Notes under the pieces: model-generated
The model's input: only the letters and a program-made list of their open reading frames with translations
The model's database searches: none
Told to the model about the DNA's origin: nothing
Part shown: positions 35,055 through 43,813 of the stretch, piece by piece
Layout of the letters: each line of letters opens with the position of its first letter
Numbering within the stretch: the first letter of the stretch is position 1
Made by a program: the position numbers and the translations under genes
Assembly (NCBI GenBank): GCA_900470095.1
Contig: UBZM01000036.1
Span: 282,465-346,464 of the forward strand
Length of the DNA: 64,000 bases
Direction of reading: 5' to 3'
Source of the DNA: Hyphomicrobiales bacterium
GTDB taxonomy: Bacteria > Pseudomonadota > Alphaproteobacteria > Rhizobiales > Beijerinckiaceae

Positions 35055-36101
35055 ATGAAGATCGAATACGACGCGGGCACCGCGCTCACGATCATGCGCG
35101 GCAATCCGGTGCGCGGCTGGATCTCGGGCAAGCCCGAGCGCATGGCCAAGGAGCGGCTGACCACCGGTAACTATCTCTCGGTCGAGCACAAACCGAAGTT
35201 CCAGATCGATCCGGCCTGGCCGATCTTTACGATGGGGTCCTGTTTCGCGCGCGAGGTCGAGAACATCCTGATGATGCGGGGGCTGTCGCTCCTGCTCGAA
35301 GGCCATGGCGTTCCAGCCGAGCATTTCGAGAGCTGGAACGAGGCCACGGGCCGTGGTGGCGGCGCGGCGCGCGGAAGCCTGAGCCGCGGCGCGCTCAACA
35401 AATACTCGGTGCGGTCGATGACGCATGAGCTCAAGCGCGTCCTGCTCGACGAGCCCTATCCGAATGAAGGGCTGATCGAGCTCGCCCCCGACCAGTGGTT
35501 CGACCCGCACGCCAGCGGCCTGAGATTGCTCGACCAGCAGACCGCGCTTGCCAACCGCAAGCGCCTGACGGCCGCGACTGCGCGGATCAAGGACGCGCGG
35601 ATCTGCTTCTTCACGCTCGGGCTGACCGAGACCTGGCTCGACTCCGAAACCGGGCTCGCCATGAATATCCATCCCGGCCCGACCTGGCTCTCGCGCATGC
35701 CCGAGCGCTTCCGCTTCGTCGACTACGGCTATGAGGCGACCTTGAACGACATGCTCGGCGTGATCGCTCTGATCCGCGAGCACTGCCATCCGGAGATGCG
35801 TTTCATCGTCACTGTTTCGCCCGTGCCGCTCGGCGCGACGTTCAAGGATGCCGATGTCATCGTGGCCAACAGTGCCTCGAAATCGGTGCTGCGCGCCGTC
35901 GCCGAGGAGCTCTACCGACGCTTCGACTTCGTCGATTATTTTCCGAGCTACGAGATCGTCCTGAACTCGCCGCGTACGATCGCCTTCGAGGAAGACCAGC
36001 TCCACGTCGCCCGCAAGATGGTGGCAACGGTGATGGAGACCTTCGAGCGCAGCTATCTCGATCAGCCGGTCGGTGCGGCTGGCAGCCCGGCCCTGGTCTG
36101 A
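35055..36101 (+). CDS. GSCFA-domain protein
   Basis: This 348-residue protein carries the name-giving motif GSCFA at residues 61-65, followed by LGLTETW and TVSPVPLG blocks and a C-terminal DEV-like catalytic region (YEIVLNSPRTIAFEEDQLHV, in two parts). GSCFA proteins are related to SGNH hydrolases and are found with surface-glycan genes; many are of unproven activity. The serine of GSCFA would be the nucleophile. AGGAG precedes the ATG. It lies 145 bp after the second pyruvyl transferase gene and is the last gene of the glycan cluster. De-acylation or acylation of the glycan is an inference. Confidence 0.88.
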   Translation: MKIEYDAGTALTIMRGNPVRGWISGKPERMAKERLTTGNYLSVEHKPKFQIDPAWPIFTMGSCFAREVENILMMRGLSLLLEGHGVPAEHFESWNEATGRGGGAARGSLSRGALNKYSVRSMTHELKRVLLDEPYPNEGLIELAPDQWFDPHASGLRLLDQQTALANRKRLTAATARIKDARICFFTLGLTETWLDSETGLAMNIHPGPTWLSRMPERFRFVDYGYEATLNDMLGVIALIREHCHPEMRFIVTVSPVPLGATFKDADVIVANSASKSVLRAVAEELYRRFDFVDYFPSYEIVLNSPRTIAFEEDQLHVARKMVATVMETFERSYLDQPVGAAGSPALV

Positions 36102-36122
36102 CACAGGCTCCGCGGCTCCCGA

Positions 36123-36752
36123 TCAGTCCGTCCCCGTCCACACGGTGGTTATCACCTCGATATCGGGGCGCCGGCGCTCGGTCGGCGCTTCCTTCGCCGT
36201 GCCGATATGGACGAGGCCCGCGAGCTTCTCGCCGCTCGAAAGCCCGAACAGGGCGTGCACGCCGGGGCTGTAGGCGGCCCAGCCGGTGAGCCAGTTCGCG
36301 CCGAAGCCAAGCGCGTGGGCTGCGGTGAGCAGGTTCATGCAGACCGCCCCGGCGGAGAGGTCCTGCTCCCAGACCGGCACGCGCGCCTCGGGGTCGCTCT
36401 TGCTGACGACCAGGACGATCAGGGGCGCATAAGTCAGCGAGCGGCCGATGATCCCGGTGAATTTCTCACGCTTCTCGGCATCCATCGCCGCATTCTCGGT
36501 GGCATAGAGCCGCGAGACACGCTCGCTTGCCCGTTTGCGCGCTTCGCCCGCAAGCACGATGAAGCGCCAGGGTTCGAGCACGCCGTGATCGGGCACGCGG
36601 GCGGCGATCGTCAGCATGCGGGCCAGCGCCGCGGCATCTGGGCCCGGCTCGCTGAGCATCGTCATCCCGACTGAGCGGCGCGTTTCGAGCAGGCGCAGCA
36701 GCGCCTCGCCATCCCCCGGCGCTGCGGCAAGGGCCGCCTGGCTCTGGTTCAT
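36123..36752 (-). CDS. Nitroreductase-family flavoprotein
   Basis: This 209-residue protein has the nitroreductase FMN-binding pattern: an N-terminal TRRSVG, then ARVPDHGVLEPWRFIVL, and a C-terminal GFGANWLTGWAAY segment. The PDHG and EPWRF pattern is closer to the YdjA-like small nitroreductases. It reduces nitro or quinone compounds with NAD(P)H, substrate unknown. The ATG at 36752 follows GTGAGGAC. It converges on the GSCFA gene (21-bp gap). Confidence 0.88.
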   Translation of the reverse strand: MNQSQAALAAAPGDGEALLRLLETRRSVGMTMLSEPGPDAAALARMLTIAARVPDHGVLEPWRFIVLAGEARKRASERVSRLYATENAAMDAEKREKFTGIIGRSLTYAPLIVLVVSKSDPEARVPVWEQDLSAGAVCMNLLTAAHALGFGANWLTGWAAYSPGVHALFGLSSGEKLAGLVHIGTAKEAPTERRRPDIEVITTVWTGTD

Positions 36753-36800
36753 GTCCTCACGTCCTCGATCATTGGCGCTTGAGCGCGTGCCCGCGCCCGA

Positions 36801-36903
36801 AGCATCCGTCCGAAAAGTGGATTGCGGTCTTCGGGAAAGCCGATGCAAGCCCTAAAACTCAGATCAACGGGCCGAGTACGATATCCGACCTGATGATCTA
36901 AGC
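36801..36903 (-). repeat. Dispersed intergenic repeat, copy A
   Basis: Read on the minus strand, this copy has GATCATCAGGTCGGATATCG, then TGATCTGA, then GCATCGGCTTTCCCGAAGAC and CGCAATCCACTTTTCGG. Two other copies occur at 43289-43390 and 50799-50901. It overlaps the last codons of the small gene ending at 36898. It has no coding sense and is probably a mobile, REP-like palindromic element. Confidence 0.8.
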
Positions 36904-37215
36904 CCGGCCGGCAACCTCGACCAGTCTCAGATCGGCGATCGGCGCCGGTCTTGCCAGACGCGCCAAGGCCGCCTGCAGGGCGTCGATATCCTGCTCCGGG
37001 CTCGGCCGCCAGCCGCATGGACAAGCGTCCTCATGGCGATGGGCATCGGAGACCTCGCGATAGATCGAGCCGATCGCCTCGGCGGCGAGCCGCATCACGG
37101 TCATCGGGGCGAGCTGGGAATCGTGCAAGGCGTTGCAGAACGCCGTCATCACCACCTGCCGCAGCGCGGCGCGGGCGGCGTCGGTGTTCTCGTCATGGAT
37201 CAGTTCAAGCGGCAC
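36898..37215 (-). CDS. Small hypothetical protein
   Basis: This 105-residue protein starts at a GTG at 37215, chosen because GGGAGG lies about 10 nt upstream. It begins VPLELIHDENTDAARAALRQ and has a mid-section MTVMRLAAEAIG with a short HRHEDACPCGW cysteine-histidine patch that might bind a metal. It overlaps the preceding gene by 11 bp. No family is recognised. An upstream GTG at 37251 is the alternative start. Confidence 0.55.
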   Translation of the reverse strand: MPLELIHDENTDAARAALRQVVMTAFCNALHDSQLAPMTVMRLAAEAIGSIYREVSDAHRHEDACPCGWRPSPEQDIDALQAALARLARPAPIADLRLVEVAGRA

Positions 37216-37477
37216 GGTGCGCGTCCTCCCGCCGATGGCTGGGTTTCTCACCCTGCGCCGATCCCTCCAGCGCAGCAGTCAGCAGGTCGACGAGACGCTG
37301 CATCCGCGCCGGCAGCGCCTGATAGGCGGCTGGGCTCGCATTGGCGGGGCCCTTTGCGAAGGCGAGCGCCCGACGCAGTTCGAGCGGCGTCGCCCTGGTC
37401 CGCAGCGTTTCCCGGATGATGAGTTCGTCGCTCCGGCCGATTGCCGCAACCACGTCTCCTGCAGAAATCTCGCTCAT
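37205..37477 (-). CDS. Small hypothetical protein
   Basis: This 90-residue soluble protein begins MSEISAGDVVAAIGRSDEL and is mainly helical, with charged C-terminal residues. GAGGC lies 9 nt before the ATG. It forms a two-gene operon with the following small gene, and faces the divergent ABC exporter across a 220-bp AT-rich gap. No family is recognised. Confidence 0.55.
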   Translation of the reverse strand: MSEISAGDVVAAIGRSDELIIRETLRTRATPLELRRALAFAKGPANASPAAYQALPARMQRLVDLLTAALEGSAQGEKPSHRREDAHRAA

Positions 37478-37697
37478 CTCGATGCCTCGTCGTGACCGGT
37501 TCTTACATGGCGCAACTCAGTACGCGCGAGGGCGTGGTTGTGCAACTTATTGTTTTCATTGAATAAATAGAACAGTTCGAAACTGCGAAGCGCCGTTGGT
37601 GCCGCAAGGTCAGAATCATTCAGCCTGGGTTCATCGAGCGCGCGATACGCGCCATTCCGGCAGGCGTGCGCATCAACCGGGAAAACCCGGGGTGGAC

Positions 37698-39530
37698 ATG
37701 TGTTGTTGCGATCCGGGGGGATCATCGTTCTTGCTGAGATCTGTCGAAGCGCCTGGTGTTGCCGAAAGCCTGCCCTCCGACCGGCAGGTCGCCTGGCGCT
37801 TTGCCGGCTTGACCGGCGGCTTCTGGCGCGGCGCGACCAGCGGCAAGGCCTGGTTCTGGACGCTGTCGCTGGCGGCGTCGATCATCTTCAGCGTTTTCGT
37901 CAATGTCACCGTCAATCGCTGGAATGGCTGGTTCTTCGATGCGCTGGAGAAGAAGGACACGGAAAGCGCGCGGACCGCCATGGCGGTTTTCCCGGTGCTC
38001 GCGCTCATCGTCGCCGGTATCGGTGTCGCCATCCTGGTCACGCGCGAGACACTCCAGGTGCACTGGCGGCAGTGGGTGACGGCAAAGCTTGCTGACGGCT
38101 GGGTCGGAGAGCGACGCTTCTTTCGTCTGAGCCTGTCGAATGACGAGCCGGCCAATCCCGAATACCGCATCGCCGACGACGTGCGCTGGGCCACCGAACC
38201 GCTCGTCGATTTTGCCATAGGTCTGCTGTCGGCTTTCATCACCATCGTGATGTTCATCGAGATCCTCTGGGAGATCGGGGGGGCGCTGACGATTCCGGCC
38301 GGCTCCGGGGCGATCACCATCCCGGCCTATCTCGTGCTGGCAGCAATCTTCTATGCGGTGCTGGTTTCGCTGCTGATCACCGTTGTCGGCCGCCGGCTGC
38401 CGCGTCTCGTCGCGGCGCGAAACGAGGGCGAAGCCAAGTTGCGCTTCGCCCTGATGCGTATTCGCGATCATGGCGAGCCGATCGCGCTCGCTCGCGCCGA
38501 GGCCGGCGAGCGCCGCGCCGTCGCGCGCACCTATGACAGCCTGGCGCAGCGCTGGCTCGCCATGATCCGCCAACGCGGCCGGCTGACCTGGATCACCAAT
38601 GGCAGCGGTGCGCTCGTTCCAGTCGTTCCGTTATTGCTGGCCGCCCCGAAATATCTCTCCGGCGAGATGTCGCTCGGCGGGGTCGTTCAAGTCGCTGCCG
38701 CCTTTGTGGCCGTGCAGAACGCCTTCAACTGGGTGCTCGACAATTTCATGCGCATCGCCGAGTGGCTGGCCGCCGCGCGGCGCGTCAATGAACTGGCCGA
38801 TGCGCTCGACCGTGTCGAGCAGAGTCGGCCGGATGATCATCTGACTGTGAAGCAAAGCCCTGACGCTCTGCTGTGTCTCGCGGATGTCACCTTGACCGAT
38901 CGCGATGGTCGCAACCTGGCCGCCGATCTCAGCTTCTCCCTGCCGGCCGGAGCGACCTTGCATCTCTCGGGTGAACTCGGGCTCGGCAAATCGGCGCTGA
39001 TCCAGGCGCTCGCCGGTCTCTGGCCTTGGGGGCGAGGCGAGATTTCCCTGCCGGAGGGAGCGCGGGTGACCGTCGTGCCGCACAGCCTGCACTTGAGCGA
39101 AGGCAGCCTGCGCACGATTCTCGATACCGCGTTGACCCGCCCGGGCGATGCGCTTGCCGATGCCTTGCGCCGTTACGGGCTCTCTGCGCTCGCCGCGAGC
39201 CTCGACGAGCATCGCGACTGGGACAAGCTTCTGGCGACGGGAGACAGGCAGCGCCTGGCGCTTGCCCGCGCCGAACTCGAAGCGCCCGACGTCCTCCTGC
39301 TCGACGAATCCACCAGCGCCCTGGAAACCGACACTGCGCTCGAACTCATCGCCGAGCTCCGAGCCGCAAAACCCGGCGCCATCATCCTGCTGATGGGCCA
39401 GAGCCCTGGCTTTGCCGAGGCTGCCAGCCTGCATATCGTGATGAAGCGGGCCGGCGGCGTGGCGCGGATGGCCAATCCGGACGGCACGTCCGCCGTGCGG
39501 GCGGGTGTGGTGGAGCGGGGCCTGACATGA
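37698..39530 (+). CDS. SbmA/YddA-like ABC transporter, fused permease and ATPase
   Basis: This 610-residue protein has an ABC_membrane_2 (SbmA/BacA-type) membrane domain (about residues 40-360, including VTVNRWNGWFFDALEKKD and WRQWVTAKLADGW) and a C-terminal ATPase domain. The ATPase has Walker A GELGLGKS (425-432), the family-type signature ATGDRQRLALARA and Walker B LLLDESTSALE. The usual Q-loop glutamine seems to be His462 (VVPHSLH). Relatives export or take up peptides or lipids such as acyl-CoA; the substrate is unknown. The ATG at 37698 follows GGGGTGG; a TTG about 30 nt later is an alternative start. Confidence 0.88.
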   Translation: MCCCDPGGSSFLLRSVEAPGVAESLPSDRQVAWRFAGLTGGFWRGATSGKAWFWTLSLAASIIFSVFVNVTVNRWNGWFFDALEKKDTESARTAMAVFPVLALIVAGIGVAILVTRETLQVHWRQWVTAKLADGWVGERRFFRLSLSNDEPANPEYRIADDVRWATEPLVDFAIGLLSAFITIVMFIEILWEIGGALTIPAGSGAITIPAYLVLAAIFYAVLVSLLITVVGRRLPRLVAARNEGEAKLRFALMRIRDHGEPIALARAEAGERRAVARTYDSLAQRWLAMIRQRGRLTWITNGSGALVPVVPLLLAAPKYLSGEMSLGGVVQVAAAFVAVQNAFNWVLDNFMRIAEWLAAARRVNELADALDRVEQSRPDDHLTVKQSPDALLCLADVTLTDRDGRNLAADLSFSLPAGATLHLSGELGLGKSALIQALAGLWPWGRGEISLPEGARVTVVPHSLHLSEGSLRTILDTALTRPGDALADALRRYGLSALAASLDEHRDWDKLLATGDRQRLALARAELEAPDVLLLDESTSALETDTALELIAELRAAKPGAIILLMGQSPGFAEAASLHIVMKRAGGVARMANPDGTSAVRAGVVERGLT

Positions 39531-39601
39531 CGATCTCTTGGTGCCGCCATGCTGCGAGACCCTTTGCCCCGGGCTTGATCGAGCCCGCCTTGCCTCATGC
39601 C

Positions 39602-39620
39602 GCAGGCCCGTCGGGCCTGC
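39602..39620 (+). terminator. Short hairpin between ABC gene and unknown gene
   Basis: Perfect 8-bp stem, GCAGGCCC at 39602-39609 and GGGCCTGC at 39613-39620, with a 3-nt loop, 19 nt before the next ATG. It lacks a T-tract. It may terminate the ABC transcript or control translation of the next gene. Confidence 0.4.
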
Positions 39621-39639
39621 CTGTTACGGAGCTGATCGC

Positions 39640-40203
39640 ATGCTGAATATCTGGGACGTCTATTGGGGCCTGCGGGTCGAGCAGTGCCCTTGTGACGTGC
39701 ATTTCGTCGAATGGCTCGAAGAGCAGGGCCTCACTGGCAAGCGCATCTATCATTTCGGGACCGGCGGCCATCACTATATCGGCATCCGCTGCGCCGAGCC
39801 GGAGCTCGACTGCTCCGTGCTGGGCATCACCGCCTCGCCCAAGGAATATGATGCCTTCGTCAAGCTGGCGACCGAGAACCCCTCGATCACCAAGACCTAT
39901 TCCGCCTATTTCGGCGACATCTACACGAGCAACGCAAAACTGCTGCCGCGCTTCGACATCGTCACCCTGTTCCATTCCTGCGAGTTCCGCAGCGAGAAGA
40001 ACGACGCGTATGGCGCGCTCACCGATCTCGAGGTGATGCAGCTCTTCACCGACCAGACCGATGCTAGCGGCCATATCCTGTTCTACACTGGCTCTTTCGC
40101 CTATGCCTCGGCCGAGCCGATCATTGCGGACTGGGTGAAGTCGCGCTCGGTCGAGGAGATTGGCCAGTTCAAGACCCTGCGCGTGTTCCGCAAGACAGCC
40201 TGA
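39640..40203 (+). CDS. Conserved-looking hypothetical protein, possible methyltransferase fold
   Basis: This 187-residue protein begins MLNIWDVYWGLRVEQCPCDV. It has a Rossmann-like strand followed by a glycine turn (IYHFGTGGHHYIG), an FDIVTLFHSCEF segment at the place of a methyltransferase motif, and ILFYTGSFAYASAEP. This resembles a SAM-methyltransferase fold without the full acidic residue set. ACGGAG lies before the ATG at 39640. It follows the ABC exporter with 109 bp between. Its function is unknown. Confidence 0.62.
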   Translation: MLNIWDVYWGLRVEQCPCDVHFVEWLEEQGLTGKRIYHFGTGGHHYIGIRCAEPELDCSVLGITASPKEYDAFVKLATENPSITKTYSAYFGDIYTSNAKLLPRFDIVTLFHSCEFRSEKNDAYGALTDLEVMQLFTDQTDASGHILFYTGSFAYASAEPIIADWVKSRSVEEIGQFKTLRVFRKTA

Positions 40204-40553
40204 GACAAGCCGCGGTTGCGAACGATCAGGAACGGCGCTAGGGCTGTTGCCATCGCTCATTCGAGAAAGGGGGGCTGCGTGATCACGTTTTTTCGTCACC
40301 ATCGTCAGCGTGGCCCCGTTCAGGCCCTGCAAGCAGTCTTGCAGGGCTGACCCAAGGACGATCCCTCAGCGGTTCTCTTCCCGGTCTGCCTTTCGTGGCG
40401 GCGCAGCATCGAGCCTTATGGCTCCGGTGAACTGTGCCTCTCCCAATTCAACGAGCTGACGCCGCACAGGCATCTGGCATCTGCATCCACAAGGCCGTGA
40501 AACGCGCCTTTCCTGGATGCCGGTCAACGGCTCGGGCAGTCCAGAGAACGATT
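40204..40553. other. Intergenic stretch with a perfect hairpin
   Basis: No gene is supported. It contains a perfect 10-bp stem, GCCCTGCAAG at 40324-40333 and CTTGCAGGGC at 40338-40347, with loop CAGT. This is a candidate terminator for the preceding gene, although it lies 120 nt after its stop, or a structured leader of the ABC-F gene. Confidence 0.45.
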
Positions 40554-42077
40554 ATGGCCTTGATCAACGCTCGCAAACTCGGCGTCACGCTTGGTGCGCC
40601 GCTCTTTTCCAATCTCAATCTTGCCATCGGGCCGGGCGATCGCCTCGGCCTCGTCGCCGCCAATGGCCGGGGCAAATCCACGCTGTTGCGTTGCCTCGGC
40701 GGCTCCCATGAACCCACGACAGGTGAGATCACGCGTTCGCGCGGCCTTCGCGTCGGTCATGTCGAGCAGGAGATTGCGGCCGCGCTGCTGGCATTGCCCT
40801 TCTATGACCTCGTGCTTCGGGCCCTGTCGCCGGAGCAGGCCGAGACGGAATCCTGGCGCGTCGACGTCGCGCTGGAAGCGCTCGAGATTCCCGAGGCGCT
40901 TCGCCGGCGCCCCTTGTCGCAGCTGAGCGGCGGCTGGCAGCGCTTCGCCCTGCTGGCCAGCGTCTGGGTGACCGATCCCGACATGCTGCTGCTCGACGAG
41001 CCGACCAACCATCTCGACCTCACCCGGATCAGCCAACTCGAGGACTGGCTGAACGGCCTGCCGCGCGACGTGCCCGTCGTGATCTCCAGCCATGACCGCG
41101 CCTTCCTCGACGCGGTGAGCAACCGCACGCTGTTCCTCAGGCTGGAGAACTCACCGGTCTTCGCGCTGCCCTATACGCTGGCGCGCGCCGCGCTGGATGA
41201 GGTCGATGCCGGGGAGGAGCGTCGCTACCAGCGCGAGATGAAGGCGGCGCAGCAGCTGCGCCGGCAGGCTGCGAAGCTGAACAATATCGGGATCAATTCT
41301 GGCAGCGACCTGCTCGTGGTCAAGACCAAGCAGCTCAGGCAAAGGGCCGAGCGCCTGGAGGAGGCGGCACGACCTGGCTATCAGGAGCGCTCATCGGGAG
41401 CGATCCGGCTGGCCAATCGCGGCACGCACGCCAAGGTCCTGGTAACGCTCGACGATCTTTCCGTCGAGGCGCCGGATGGGGCGCTGCTGTTCAAGACCGG
41501 CAAACGCTCGATCGCCCAGGGTGACCGGATCGTGCTGCTTGGCCGCAACGGAACCGGCAAGTCGCGACTGATCGGCCTGATCAGGGATGCGATCGCGGAA
41601 GCCGACGGTGCGAGCATCAAGGTCACGCCGTCGCTTGCCCTGGGTTATAGCAGTCAGAGCCTCTCCGAACTTGCCGATAGCGATACGCCGCATGGCGTGA
41701 TCACCCAGCGGTTCGATGTCGGCGACCAACCGGCGCGCAGCCTGTTGGCGAGTGCGGGAGTGTCGATCGACATGCAGAGCAGCCGGATCGGCGCGCTCTC
41801 GGGCGGACAGAAGTCGCGGCTCGCCATGCTGGTGCTGCGTCTGGCCAATCCGAATTTCTATCTGCTCGACGAACCGACGAACCATCTCGACATCGAAGGG
41901 CAGGAGGCACTGGAGGGCGAACTCATGGCGCATGAGGCGAGCTGCCTGCTGGTTTCACACGATCGCAGCTTCGTCAGGGCGGTCGGCAATCGCTTCTGGC
42001 TCATCGAGAATCGCAAATTGGTCGAGATCGAGGGGCCGGAGGCATTCTTCGCGGCCGCTCAAGTCAGAGAAATCTGA
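40554..42077 (+). CDS. ABC-F family ATPase
   Basis: This 507-residue cytosolic protein has two ATPase domains and no membrane segment. Domain 1 has Walker A ANGRGKST, signature LSGGWQRFALLA and Walker B LLLDEPTNHLD. Domain 2 has GRNGTGKSR, signature LSGGQKSRLAML and YLLDEPTNHLD. A charged linker with RRYQREMKAAQQLRRQ joins them. ABC-F proteins act on the ribosome, rescuing stalls or giving antibiotic resistance. Which subfamily applies cannot be settled; the short linker and missing C-terminal coil set it apart from Uup. The start at 40554 matches the family (MALINARKLG). Confidence 0.92.
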   Translation: MALINARKLGVTLGAPLFSNLNLAIGPGDRLGLVAANGRGKSTLLRCLGGSHEPTTGEITRSRGLRVGHVEQEIAAALLALPFYDLVLRALSPEQAETESWRVDVALEALEIPEALRRRPLSQLSGGWQRFALLASVWVTDPDMLLLDEPTNHLDLTRISQLEDWLNGLPRDVPVVISSHDRAFLDAVSNRTLFLRLENSPVFALPYTLARAALDEVDAGEERRYQREMKAAQQLRRQAAKLNNIGINSGSDLLVVKTKQLRQRAERLEEAARPGYQERSSGAIRLANRGTHAKVLVTLDDLSVEAPDGALLFKTGKRSIAQGDRIVLLGRNGTGKSRLIGLIRDAIAEADGASIKVTPSLALGYSSQSLSELADSDTPHGVITQRFDVGDQPARSLLASAGVSIDMQSSRIGALSGGQKSRLAMLVLRLANPNFYLLDEPTNHLDIEGQEALEGELMAHEASCLLVSHDRSFVRAVGNRFWLIENRKLVEIEGPEAFFAAAQVREI

Positions 42078-42300
42078 GGATAGCCAAACGGTTGGGCCGG
42101 AGCGGACAGATGTTGTCGGGCCGTCGCAATGCCGGCCCGACGCGCCCTGCATCAGCCTCATGGCGCGCATTCGCCGCGTCCTTCCGTCTTGTGGATCGCG
42201 GTCGAGGCGCTATCTGTCGGGGCCGGGGTGCTGCGGTGCCCTCCCGTCCGCAATCGGCGCGAGCCACACTCCCACCTCGCGCAATTGACCACGAGAGAGC

Positions 42301-43275
42301 ATGTCGTACGGCCCGCACGAGCCCGGAATGCCGCTGCGCAAACGCAGCCGCTGGCGCTGGCTCGGCCCACTTGCCAGCACGGTCATCTTCGTCGCTTCGC
42401 TGGCCGTCCTCTGGCTGATCATCCGCGAGATGGAGCCGGGCCAGGTGGCCGGTGCCTTCGCCGATGCCAGCCGCCGCCAGATCGGGCTGGCGCTCGGCTT
42501 CACCGCGCTGAGCTATCTGCTGTTGACCGGCTATGATGCGCTGGCGCTGAGAAGGCTGGGGATGTCGATCCCCTACCGCACGACCGCGCTCGCCTCCTTC
42601 ACCAGCTATTCCGTGTCCTTCACGCTCGGCTTCCCGATCGTGACGGGCGGCACGGTTCGCTACTGGATCTATTCGGCCAAGGGTGTGCGCGCCTCGGAGG
42701 TCGCTCGCCTGACGGTCATCGCCGGCCTGACCTTCTGGCTCGGACTCGGCGCGATCCTCAGCGCCTGCCTGTTCTATGCCACCGATTCTGTCGCCCTGCT
42801 GGCACGCACCTCGCCCTGGGTCGTGCAGGTCGTCGGAGCCGCGACGGCGCTCGCCATCCTCGGCTATCTCGCCTGGGTCGCGACCGACGAACGCACCTTC
42901 CGGGTTCGCGGCTGGAACCTGCCGTTGCCGGGACTGGGCATCACGCTAGGCCAGATGACGCTTGGCGCCTGCGAGGTCTGCGCCGCCGCTGCCGTGCTCT
43001 TCGTGCTGCTGCCCGGCGGCTATGGGCTGGAATATCCGGCCTTCCTGGCAGCTTATGTCTTTGCCTGCCTGATCGGCATAGCCGCCCATACGCCCGGCGG
43101 GCTCGGCGTCTTTGAGGCGACGATGCTCGTCGCGCTCAACCGGCTGCCTTATGGCCATGTGCTTGGAGCCCTGCTGCTCTTCCGCATCATCTACTATCTG
43201 CTGCCCTTCATCCTGGCGCTGGTGATGCTGGCGCTCCACGAAATGATCCGCCGCATCAAGCGCCACGACATCTAG
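42301..43275 (+). CDS. YbhN-like membrane protein (lysylphosphatidylglycerol synthase TM-domain family)
   Basis: This 324-residue protein has about eight hydrophobic helices and the family motifs TALSYLLLTGYDALALRRLG, LGFPIVTGGTVRYW, and AHTPGGLGVFEATM. The family includes flippases and integral domains of MprF, but YbhN-type proteins lack the synthase domain and their substrate is unproven. GAGAGAGC precedes the ATG. It follows an ABC-F gene after 223 bp, perhaps in its own transcript. Confidence 0.88.
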   Translation: MSYGPHEPGMPLRKRSRWRWLGPLASTVIFVASLAVLWLIIREMEPGQVAGAFADASRRQIGLALGFTALSYLLLTGYDALALRRLGMSIPYRTTALASFTSYSVSFTLGFPIVTGGTVRYWIYSAKGVRASEVARLTVIAGLTFWLGLGAILSACLFYATDSVALLARTSPWVVQVVGAATALAILGYLAWVATDERTFRVRGWNLPLPGLGITLGQMTLGACEVCAAAAVLFVLLPGGYGLEYPAFLAAYVFACLIGIAAHTPGGLGVFEATMLVALNRLPYGHVLGALLLFRIIYYLLPFILALVMLALHEMIRRIKRHDI

Positions 43276-43288
43276 GGCGCGGCACTTC

Positions 43289-43390
43289 CAGATCATCGGA
43301 CTGGATCTCGTGTCCGTCCGATGATCTGACCTCCTGTGATTGCAGCGGCTTTCTCGAAAACCGCAATCCACTTTTCGGAGCGATGTCTTA
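43289..43390 (+). repeat. Dispersed intergenic repeat, copy B
   Basis: This copy starts with a perfect 13-bp inverted repeat, CAGATCATCGGAC at 43289-43301 and GTCCGATGATCTG at 43316-43328. It then has GCGGCTTTCTCGAAAACCGC and AATCCACTTTTCGG. It shares these blocks with copies at 36801-36903 and 50799-50901. It lies between the convergent YbhN-like and M15-like genes and overlaps the last codon of the latter. Confidence 0.85.
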
Positions 43391-43813
43391 GCGGCTGCTG
43401 CGCGCTGCGTAGGCGACCTGACGGCTGCTGCGCTTGTGCCCATACCAGGAGGCCTCGCGCGCTCCGACATCGACATGGACGAGGCCGTTCGAATAGGAGC
43501 CGACGCCGCCGGTGCTCGCGAGGGCCTTGGCCGCAGCGACCGCGCTGCGCGTTGAAGCAGCCACCGGCCTGAAATCGATCGCCTTTCCGCTATAGTGCTG
43601 CGAGTTCCGGGCATGGCGACCACCGCAGGTCGAGGTGATCTTGATCGGGCCGATCTTGGCGACCAACTCGCTGATCATCGCCAGGGTTTCGGGTTTGAGG
43701 CAGCCCAACCCCTTCACTTGCGGTTGGAACGAGACCTTTCCGGTGGGAACGTTGGCATAGGCGGATACAGGGAGGCACACTGCAACACATGCAGACAAGA
43801 TAATGCGACGCAT
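43388..43813 (-). CDS. Periplasmic M15-like peptidase (D-Ala-D-Ala carboxypeptidase-like)
   Basis: This 141-residue protein has a signal peptide (residues 1-20, ending AYA). The core has ITSTCGGRHARNSQHYSGKAIDF and GLVHVDVG blocks (split here), which match the metal-binding SxHxxGxAxD and HxD motifs of M15A/YcbK-like zinc peptidases. It probably cuts peptide crosslinks or stem peptides of the cell wall. It is short but within the family's range. Ribosome binding site is weak. Confidence 0.85.
   Translation of the reverse strand: MRRIILSACVAVCLPVSAYANVPTGKVSFQPQVKGLGCLKPETLAMISELVAKIGPIKITSTCGGRHARNSQHYSGKAIDFRPVAASTRSAVAAAKALASTGGVGSYSNGLVHVDVGAREASWYGHKRSSRQVAYAARSSR

Noticed and set aside
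16066..36101. The glycan locus as a standard exopolysaccharide operon
   Set aside because: No flippase, polymerase, outer-membrane export or priming transferase genes are present in the window, so the standard Wzx/Wzy or ABC-capsule label is not supported.
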